This document shows, piece after piece, positions 24,583-30,908 of a stretch of 64,000 bases of DNA; the first letter of the stretch is position 1, and every line of letters starts with the position of its first letter. A program made the translations under genes and the position numbers. The notes beneath the pieces were generated by a model. The model made no database searches. It was given only the letters and a program-made list of their open reading frames with translations, and had not been told where the DNA came from. Source of the stretch: DUML01 sp050949905 (GTDB lineage Bacteria > Bacillota > Desulfitobacteriia > Desulfitobacteriales > Syntrophobotulaceae). The stretch is from NCBI GenBank assembly GCA_050949905.1, contig JBMNGP010000001.1, forward strand, positions 1 through 64,000. Direction: 5' to 3'.

Positions 24583-25344
24583 ATGAGTTATTTAATAATA
24601 CAGTCTTTACACGCCGGCTATGAGCAAAATGAGGCCCTTACTTTAGCTTTGCAGGATGTTAATTTAGCTTTGGACAAGGGAAGCAGTGGAGCGCTGATTG
24701 GCCCTTCCGGCAGCGGCAAAAGTACTTTGCTGAATGTTTTAGCCGGTTTGCACCGGAATTACCAGGGGCAGGTTTTACTCGACGGCAAGAAACCGGCAAA
24801 TAATCCGGAGACAGCTTTAATCCTTCAGGAATACGGCCTATTACCCTGGAAGACAGTCTGGGATAACGTTGGGCTAGGACTGCAGATTAAAGGGATAGGC
24901 AAAGCAGAAGCTGAGGAGAGGGTTGCTAAGATTCTCGGCAAATTAGGTTTGCTGCCTTTGAGGAAAAGGTTTCCTACCCAGTTAAGCGGCGGCCAGCGGC
25001 AAAGAGTGGCCATAGCCCGTTCCCTTGTTTTGGAGCCCAAGCTCTTGCTTATGGATGAGCCTTTTTCTTCCCTGGATGCTTTAACAAGGGAAGAAATGCA
25101 GGATTTAGTGCTGGAACTTTGGCAGGATACACAGCTGACTATTTTTTTTGTTACGCATAATATTGAGGAAGCCGTATTTCTGGGGCAAAAGATTTTTGTG
25201 ATGTCCGGCTGTCCGGGGACTATTGTTCGCGAATTTGAAAATCCGTTAGCCGGAGATATTTCGGCACGGGGAAAATTGGAGTTTTTGGAGACGGCCGGTT
25301 CCCTGCGCTTAAGCTTACGAGGGGGAGATAAGGTGTGGGCTTAA
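24583..25344 (+). CDS. ABC transporter ATPase (SsuB/TauB type)
   Basis: A 253-residue ATPase from ATG 24583 behind AAGG. Walker A GPSGSGKST near residue 41, Q-loop ILQEYGLLPWKTVWDN, signature LSGGQRQRVAIARSL near 140, Walker B LLLMDEPFSSLDAL and switch histidine FVTHNIEEAVFL. This class powers uptake of nitrate, taurine, sulfonates or related small molecules with a TauC-type permease and TauA-type binding protein; both are found close by. It overlaps the permease by ten bases. Confidence 0.92.
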   Translation: MSYLIIQSLHAGYEQNEALTLALQDVNLALDKGSSGALIGPSGSGKSTLLNVLAGLHRNYQGQVLLDGKKPANNPETALILQEYGLLPWKTVWDNVGLGLQIKGIGKAEAEERVAKILGKLGLLPLRKRFPTQLSGGQRQRVAIARSLVLEPKLLLMDEPFSSLDALTREEMQDLVLELWQDTQLTIFFVTHNIEEAVFLGQKIFVMSGCPGTIVREFENPLAGDISARGKLEFLETAGSLRLSLRGGDKVWA

Positions 25345-26102
25345 AAAACTTGGGCAGCAAACTTAAGGATAAGGGAATTAGTATTTTGGCCGGGGTTATT
25401 GTTCTTTTAGCATCTTGGCAGCTTCTGGCGTTACTTTTGCATACGCCGGTTTTTCCTCCCCCCTGGGCGGCTGTCAAAAGTTTCTTGGCCATCTTTCAAA
25501 GTCAAATAGCCGTTCACCTTCAAGTCAGCCTTTACCGGGTAACCGTAAGCTTAGTAATAGCGACCGTTCTGGGAGTCCCGCTCGGTTTATATTTAGGGAA
25601 AAACAAAAGAGCGGATGAGTTATCCGCCCCTCTTATTTATCTTACCTATCCTGTCCCCAAGGTAGTGTTTCTGCCCATTTTCTTAATCCTTTTGGGGATT
25701 GGCAATGTTTCCAAGATTGTTCTGATCTCCCTGATTGTCTTTTATCAGATTCTGGTTACTACCAGAGATGCAGCCCGGAATCTACAGCAAGAATATGTAA
25801 CCTCGGTCCGCTCTTTAAGAGCGACCGAACTGGAACTCTACCGGCATGTTTATTTTCCGGCTTGTTTGCCCGCTATCCTTACTTCTTTGCGCTTAGGCCT
25901 GGGTACGGCGCTCGCTGTTCTTTTCCTGGTAGAAACTTATGCCACCAGGGAAGGGATCGGTTTTTTTATCATGGACTCCTGGAGCAGCCTGGCTTACGAC
26001 AAAATGTTCGCCGGCATTATCGCCATGGGTTTGATGGGCTTTGTACTCTATCTTTTGTTGGATGCCTGTGAGAAGATTTTTTGTTCCTGGGTTAACCCCT
26101 AA
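25335..26102 (+). CDS. ABC transporter permease (SsuC/TauC type)
   Basis: A 255-residue permease with six helices. The permease loop (EAA-like) reads ARNLQQEYVTSVRSLRATE followed by VYFPACLPAILTSLRLGLG, normal for the BPD_transp_1 family. GTG 25335 is within the ATPase gene, after GAGGGGG. The matching binding protein is separated from it by the menA gene. Confidence 0.92.
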   Translation: MGLKNLGSKLKDKGISILAGVIVLLASWQLLALLLHTPVFPPPWAAVKSFLAIFQSQIAVHLQVSLYRVTVSLVIATVLGVPLGLYLGKNKRADELSAPLIYLTYPVPKVVFLPIFLILLGIGNVSKIVLISLIVFYQILVTTRDAARNLQQEYVTSVRSLRATELELYRHVYFPACLPAILTSLRLGLGTALAVLFLVETYATREGIGFFIMDSWSSLAYDKMFAGIIAMGLMGFVLYLLLDACEKIFCSWVNP

Positions 26103-26200
26103 GCGAATTCGAAGTTCGAAGTGCGAAGTGCGAAATCCGAAGTTTGATGTCAGAGTTCCGAAATACGAAGTCAGAAGCCGAAATCTAAAGCTGAAGTCCG
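26103..26200. repeat. Degenerate GAAGT(N)CGAA short tandem repeat
   Basis: Variants of GAAGTTCGAAGTGCGAAGT, CGAAATCCGAAG and CGAAATACGAAGTCAGAAG follow one another with an 8-10 base period. There is no ORF. It fills the 120 bases between two convergent genes, the permease and menA. Confidence 0.75.
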
Positions 26201-26219
26201 GGTATGTCCCCCTGCGGGT

Positions 26220-27161
26220 TTAAAGGGCAAGCAAATATCCTGCCGCAAATAAAATGCTGAACAGCAGTCCGCCCTGGGCGGTTCGAGCTAAGGTGGCATT
26301 CAAGGGCGGGCCTTTTTTAGTAAAAACATCTTTAAAGGCGGGAATAAGGAGCGGGATGGAAAGCCAAGCTATAAGAACAGTGAATGGTGCCTGGCCTTTA
26401 AGCCACATCAGGACAGGGACTAGATAGGCTAGGCTGACCAGCGCTACATATTGAACCTGGGTAAACCTTACCCCAAAACGCACGGCTAAGGTCTTTTTCC
26501 CTGCTTTACGGTCGGTCTCAATATCTCTTAAGTTATTAACCACTAGGATGGCCGTTACCAGCAATCCCGGGGGAAGAGAAGCCCACCAGACCGCAGCGGT
26601 TAAATAACCTGTTTGCAGATAGTAGGTTCCGCAAACGGCCGCCGGTCCGAAAAAGATAAACACAAAAATATCAGCTACTCCTTTATAGCCCAGAGGGAAG
26701 GGGCCCGCTGTGTAGGCAATAGCCGAGATAATAGCCAGAATACCGATGGCAAGTATTGGCCAGCCACCTGTATATACCAAGTACAGCCCGAGGAGAGCGG
26801 CCAGGGCAAAAACCAGACCCATGCCGGCCATGACCTGCCGGGGAGACAATAAGCCTGCTTGGGTTACGCGCAAAGGGCCGGTTCTTTCCTGGGTATCCGT
26901 GCCTTTTTTAAAATCGTAGACATCATTGGCCAGATTGGAACCAATTTGCAGGAGCAGAGCTGCCAAAAGTGCTCCTAAGGCCGGCCCTAACTTAAAAACT
27001 CCGTCACCTAAAGCTAAACCTATACCCATAATGACCGGCCCGGTTGCTGCCGGCAGGGTTTTCGGCCGGATTGCCAGGTACCAGATCTTCCAGAGGCTTA
27101 ATTGGTTTTGCTCTTGGCTCGTTTTTTTCTCCTTGCTGAGAGAAGTTTTCATGTTGTCCAT
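26220..27161 (-). CDS. menA: 1,4-dihydroxy-2-naphthoate polyprenyltransferase
   Basis: A 313-residue UbiA-family membrane prenyltransferase with eight to nine helices. The first Asp-rich motif is NLANDVYDFKKGTDT near residue 74, followed by RTGPLRVTQAGLLSP; the second is VNNLRDIETDRKAGKKTLAV near 195. This matches MenA, which joins the prenyl tail to DHNA in menaquinone synthesis. A quinone pool fits the hydrogenase cytochrome b. The gene lies inside the ABC transporter locus but on the other strand; no other men gene is in the window. Confidence 0.9.
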   Translation of the reverse strand: MDNMKTSLSKEKKTSQEQNQLSLWKIWYLAIRPKTLPAATGPVIMGIGLALGDGVFKLGPALGALLAALLLQIGSNLANDVYDFKKGTDTQERTGPLRVTQAGLLSPRQVMAGMGLVFALAALLGLYLVYTGGWPILAIGILAIISAIAYTAGPFPLGYKGVADIFVFIFFGPAAVCGTYYLQTGYLTAAVWWASLPPGLLVTAILVVNNLRDIETDRKAGKKTLAVRFGVRFTQVQYVALVSLAYLVPVLMWLKGQAPFTVLIAWLSIPLLIPAFKDVFTKKGPPLNATLARTAQGGLLFSILFAAGYLLAL

Positions 27162-27435
27162 CTTATCCTCTAAGTATTTTTATATTTAAGTACTCTAACA
27201 TAGCCGTAAAATTTTCTTATTAAAGTTTATCTTATTGATATTACCTTTGCAACCGCCGGAAGGCAGGGCTCCCCATTCTCCTGCCAACCGTTCGTACTTG
27301 TTGTGAAACCGCTGGGGTTTGGTGTTTGAACGAGTTCTGGGTTTAAACGGGTTTTGGGGTGCTGAACAGGTTTTGGTGTTCTGAACTCGCCGGGTTCTTG
27401 CTCTTGACTTTAGCCCAAAATATTTATAGAATATT

Positions 27436-27463
27436 CAAGGAATGAACTACGGTTCATTCCTTG
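27436..27463. promoter_or_regulatory. Perfect TetR-type operator palindrome before the binding protein gene
   Basis: CAAGGAATGAAC (27436-27447), TACG, then GTTCATTCCTTG (27452-27463): a perfect 12-bp dyad with a 4-bp centre, ten bases before the GAGGGAGG of the binding protein gene. No T run follows. The 27162-27435 stretch before it has only loose GGTTTTGG/GTTCTGAAC repeats (27316-27385) and no gene. Confidence 0.6.
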
Positions 27464-27485
27464 ATTTAGAGGGAGGTAACGGCTT

Positions 27486-28448
27486 ATGCGTTTAAAATCT
27501 TGGCTTGCTTCTATTTTGGTAATTGTCTTTATTCTGATCCTGGGAAGCGGTTGTGCGTCTCCGGGTGATGCGGAAAAACAGGCCGGCAAGCTCAAAATTG
27601 GTTCACTGCCGATTGAAGATAATTTGCCTGTCCTGGTAGCAGAGCGAAACGGCTATTTTGCCGAGGAAAATTTAGATCTAGAATTGGTGTCTTTTCAAAG
27701 CCCGGTTGAACTTCAGAGTGCCTTTCAGTCCGGAGAGCTTGACGGGATGATCACCGATATGCTGATTGGCGCTCTCTTGCAAAGTGCCGGCGCCGACCTT
27801 AAAATTACTTCTTTAACCCTGGGAGCAACACCGCAGGAAGGACGTTTTGCGATTTTGGCTGCTCCCGGCAGCAATATTGAAACTGTCGCCGATTTAAAGG
27901 GTAAAAGCATCGGGATCTCCAACAATTCTATTATCGAGTATGTTACTGACGGGCTTTTATTGGCCGGAGGAGTAAACCCGGCGGAGGTTAATAAAACAAC
28001 TGTTGCCAAAATACCTCTCAGGCTGGAAATGCTCTTAAGTAAGAAAATTGATGCCATCACGGTTCCTGATCCGCATATTTCTTATACCTTGGCTAAGGGA
28101 GCCACAATAGTGGCCGAAGATACTAAAGGGGAGAACTTATCGCAAGCGGTGGTTGTCATGACCGGTAAGACCCTGGCCGGCAAAGAAGAAGCCGTAAAAA
28201 GATTTTATAAAGCTTATGCCAGAGCTGTCGAGGATATCAACAGGGAACCGGAAAAATACCGGGAATTATTAATAGAAAACGTTAATATTCCTGCGGAGAT
28301 TGCCGGCACTTACAGTATTCAGCATTACTCCAAACCTCAGCTGCCGGCGGAAAAAGAAGTCAATAGAATTATAGAATGGTTAAGAGCCAAGGATTTGCTG
28401 CAGCAGGAGATCACTTATGAAAGCCTGGTCAGAGAAGGGCTGTACTGA
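27486..28448 (+). CDS. ABC transporter substrate-binding lipoprotein (NMT1/SsuA type)
   Basis: A 320-residue binding protein. Residues 1-21 are a lipoprotein signal with lipobox ILGSGC. The mature chain begins KLKIGSLPIEDNLPVLVAE, the usual start of NMT1/SsuA-like proteins, and contains GYFAEENLDLELVSF and LKGKSIGISNNS. It supplies the transporter at 24583-26102. The ligand is not evident; taurine or aliphatic sulfonates are typical, and thiamine precursors are another option for the family. ATG 27486 is behind GAGGGAGG. Confidence 0.88.
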   Translation: MRLKSWLASILVIVFILILGSGCASPGDAEKQAGKLKIGSLPIEDNLPVLVAERNGYFAEENLDLELVSFQSPVELQSAFQSGELDGMITDMLIGALLQSAGADLKITSLTLGATPQEGRFAILAAPGSNIETVADLKGKSIGISNNSIIEYVTDGLLLAGGVNPAEVNKTTVAKIPLRLEMLLSKKIDAITVPDPHISYTLAKGATIVAEDTKGENLSQAVVVMTGKTLAGKEEAVKRFYKAYARAVEDINREPEKYRELLIENVNIPAEIAGTYSIQHYSKPQLPAEKEVNRIIEWLRAKDLLQQEITYESLVREGLY

Positions 28449-28467
28449 TTACTGCCACCAAATAAAA

Positions 28468-28508
28468 GGGACCATTGCTTAGCATTTTTTTCACTTTGCA
28501 ACGGCCCC
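28468..28508. repeat. Dispersed hairpin element, copy 1
   Basis: GGGACCATTGC pairs with GCAACGGCCCC across a loop containing AGCATTTTTTTCAC. Copy 2, at 58463-58503, has the same text with compensatory stem changes. Both lie between convergent genes. Confidence 0.7.
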
Positions 28509-28612
28509 TTGCTCTCATCAAGGCTATTAAGTTTTTGGTAGCTACCTAAGCAAAGAAAACTTACTGCCTGAACAGAGAAGACATACCGGCAATGAAGAAC
28601 AAAGTTGTTGGA

Positions 28613-28930
28613 TTAGAAGAGCTGTGACCTTTTCTCGTTTCCGGTATAAGAGCGGTATAAGTGAGCATGGCCACGGTCATAGGTTGTCGGACCCTGGTAT
28701 TCGTGAGTATGCCCGCCTGCGGCTAGCGGAATAGCCGGGCCGGTATTGCCGGAGAATCTATGAGTGTGGGCATTATTGACAGTGGTAACCCCCTGGTAGG
28801 TATGATAATGGGAATTACCGTTGGGTATATCATAACTGGTGGTTCCGTACATTCTATGCAGATGGCCGGCATCGAAGGTCGTTTCATTATAGTAGTCATG
28901 AACGTGAGCTCTAGACACTTTATTTATCAT
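28613..28930 (-). CDS. ymaF: YmaF-family histidine-rich protein
   Basis: A 105-residue protein with five repeats built around HxH: AHVHDYY, GHLHRMY, SHYHTY, AHTHRFSG, GHTHEY and GHAHLY, with aromatic and glycine spacers. YmaF proteins are known from Bacillus; their function is unclear but the spaced histidines could bind metal. Start ATG 28930 is behind a GGAAAGGAATG context. A perfect palindrome lies upstream at 28982. Confidence 0.85.
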   Translation of the reverse strand: MINKVSRAHVHDYYNETTFDAGHLHRMYGTTSYDIPNGNSHYHTYQGVTTVNNAHTHRFSGNTGPAIPLAAGGHTHEYQGPTTYDRGHAHLYRSYTGNEKRSQLF

Positions 28931-28981
28931 TCCTTTCCCCAGTAATTAAATAAGTTGGCAGGGAATCTCATTATGCGGTAG

Positions 28982-29010
28982 ATTATATTGGTATAATATA
29001 CCAATATAAT
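28982..29010. promoter_or_regulatory. Perfect 13-bp dyad upstream of ymaF
   Basis: ATTATATTGGTAT (28982-28994), AAT, ATACCAATATAAT (28998-29010). The arms are perfect and AT-rich with a central TTGG/CCAA. It is not terminator-like. An operator for ymaF on the minus strand is the simplest reading. Confidence 0.55.
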
Positions 29011-29087
29011 ATATGCGCTCTAACCTCTAAGGGTACTAATTTTAATTATCAAGTGTAGAGCTCTTCAAGCATTAATCTTCCTTAAAT

Positions 29088-29981
29088 TTAAACTTTGAGA
29101 CCGATTTGTTCCCCGAGCCGGACTTTGGTTTCCAATCCGGCAGCGGTATTATGCAAAAGATCGGCATCTATCTTCACGGTGTTTTCGGGCAACAGGAGGA
29201 TGACGGTTGAGCCGCCAAATTTAAAATAGCCTTTTTCCGAGCCTTTCTGAGCATGTTTATTAGGACTAAAAGTTTGAATAATTGTTCCCACGCAAGTTGC
29301 GCCCACTTCGATCAGCAGCATTTGCCCAAAATTATCTGAGCTGAAAATTGTCAGCTCTCTTTTATTTTCGCAATATAGGTGGGGTACACGTTTTAAGGCC
29401 AAGGGGTTGACAGAATAGTACTTGCCCTTAATTTTCAGTGACCCGGCGGGCACACCACTGTCCGGAAAGTGGAAACGGTGGTAATCGGCCGGATTGAGGC
29501 GAATTATCACACACGTCCCTTGTTCGTAAGCAAGTGCCAGCTCTTTATCCTGCAGCAAATCTGATAGTGTATAGGTCATCCCTTTGACTTGCAGGAGACT
29601 GTCGGTGGAGATTTTTTCCCAGGCTAAAAGCCGCCCGTCGGCAGGGGAGATTAAGACCCGGGGATTAGAGTTAATAGGCCTGGCTTCAGGCTTTAAGTGA
29701 CGGGTAAAGAAGTCATTAAAGGATTGGTAAGTACTAAGCTCTTCTCTGAGAGCTTCCTGCATATTTATCTTAAGTTCGGTGACAAAGCTTTTAATCTTAC
29801 GCCGGCTCAAGCGAGTATCTTGCAGTTTGCCGTATATTGTTGAGAATAGCTTCCTTTTTACCAGGGTTTCCAGCAGAAAAAAGCCGCTTTTGGTGCCATA
29901 AAGCCATTGGAGGTATTTATCGCCGATAACGATTTCTTTTCTTTTTTCCTTGCTTTCTCTATCAAAATAATAGATAGCCAT
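29088..29981 (-). CDS. psd: Phosphatidylserine decarboxylase proenzyme
   Basis: A 297-residue decarboxylase of the clostridial type. The self-cleavage site is FKFGGSTVILLLPENT near residue 253, where Ser becomes the pyruvoyl group. Other landmarks: ISPADGRLLAWEK, YTLSDLLQD, RLNPADYHRFHFPDSG with the catalytic His, and VGATCVGTI. It converts phosphatidylserine to phosphatidylethanolamine at the membrane. ATG 29981 lies after AAGGAG. No pss gene is in the window. Confidence 0.92.
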   Translation of the reverse strand: MAIYYFDRESKEKRKEIVIGDKYLQWLYGTKSGFFLLETLVKRKLFSTIYGKLQDTRLSRRKIKSFVTELKINMQEALREELSTYQSFNDFFTRHLKPEARPINSNPRVLISPADGRLLAWEKISTDSLLQVKGMTYTLSDLLQDKELALAYEQGTCVIIRLNPADYHRFHFPDSGVPAGSLKIKGKYYSVNPLALKRVPHLYCENKRELTIFSSDNFGQMLLIEVGATCVGTIIQTFSPNKHAQKGSEKGYFKFGGSTVILLLPENTVKIDADLLHNTAAGLETKVRLGEQIGLKV

Positions 29982-30042
29982 TCTTAAAAAAACTCCTTGA
30001 CTTTTTTTCCCAAAGAAGTAAGCTTTTTAGTAGGAGGGGATA

Positions 30043-30687
30043 GTGTTGAGTGATAAGATAATGGGTTTTCTAGAAAGAATCCTCGATAACCAAACTGAAA
30101 CCAATTCCCGGGTTGACAGTATCAGTACACAGCTAACTGAGACCAATTCTCGGATTGACGGAATCAGTACTCAGCTAACTGAAACCAATTCCCGGGTTGA
30201 CAGTATCAGTACACAGCTAACTGAAACCAATTCCCGGATTGACGGAATCAGTACTCAGCTAACTGAAACCAATTCCCGGGTTGACAGTATCAGTACACAG
30301 CTAACTGAAACCAATTCCCGGATTGACGGAATCAGTGCTCAGCTAGGTGAAACCAATTCCCGGATTGACGGAATCAGTGCTCAGCTAGGTGAAACCAATT
30401 CCCGGATTGACGGAATCAGTGCTCAGCTAGGTGAAACCAATTCCCGGGTTGACGGAATCAGTGCTCAGTTAACTGAAACCAATTCCCAGCTTCAGGATTT
30501 GAATTCCCGGGTTCAAAAAATAGAAATCAAAGTTGAAAATGATTTAGACTATAAAATCAAAGCATTATTTGATGCCCGTGAAGTACAAAATGAGAAAATC
30601 GATGCTATTATAGGTGCTTTAGAAAGGATCGAAACTAAAGTTGAAATTTTGCAAATGGAAACGGCACATGTCCGAAAGGTAAAATAA
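30043..30687 (+). CDS. Coiled-coil protein of nine 14-residue repeats
   Basis: A 214-residue soluble protein from TTG 30043 behind AGGAGGGG. Residues 19-144 are nine copies of ETNSR(V/I)D(S/G)IS(T/A)QL(T/G), two heptads each, followed by a degenerate tenth copy and a charged coil (VQKIEIKVEND, KIDAIIGALERIETK). Hydrophobic residues at V/I, I and L positions suit a long trimeric or dimeric coiled coil. No signal peptide or wall anchor. Early copies alternate V-S and I-G types, later ones homogenise to I-G, suggesting recent expansion in one half. Function unknown; such rods often act as spacers or scaffolds. Confidence 0.7.
   Translation: MLSDKIMGFLERILDNQTETNSRVDSISTQLTETNSRIDGISTQLTETNSRVDSISTQLTETNSRIDGISTQLTETNSRVDSISTQLTETNSRIDGISAQLGETNSRIDGISAQLGETNSRIDGISAQLGETNSRVDGISAQLTETNSQLQDLNSRVQKIEIKVENDLDYKIKALFDAREVQNEKIDAIIGALERIETKVEILQMETAHVRKVK
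30097..30474 (+). repeat. Nine-copy 42-nt in-frame tandem repeat
   Basis: Nine units of 42 bases beginning GAAACCAATTCCCGG or GAGACCAATTCTCGG. Units 1-5 alternate between two subtypes, giving an 84-nt higher-order period; units 6-8 are near-identical. Length change by slippage keeps the frame. Confidence 0.95.
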
Positions 30688-30701
30688 ATATCGATATGAA
30701 A

Positions 30702-30730
30702 GGAGTTCGTTCAGGACTCCATTTTTTATT
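30702..30730 (+). terminator. Terminator after the repeat protein
   Basis: GGAGT pairs with ACTCC across a nine-base loop, followed by six T and more T. Confidence 0.7.
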
Positions 30731-30908
30731 TTAACTTTAAATGTTTCCTAATTCACTCATTTTATAAATTTTTTTTGGGTAATTGCAGTAGGTAGCAGGA
30801 AAAAACTTGAATATGGAAGAATATAGCAGAATAGTAGAGTTTGATGTTGGGGACTTAACGATGAAAACGGGCTCAAATTTCGAGAAGAGTTATATGAAGG
30901 GGTATATA

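Noticed and set aside
27316..27385. GGTTTTGG/GTTCTGAAC direct repeats before the binding protein
   Set aside because: Too loose and short to call an element.
30097..30474. CRISPR array
   Set aside because: The repeats are contiguous, in frame and code for a heptad pattern; there are no spacers.
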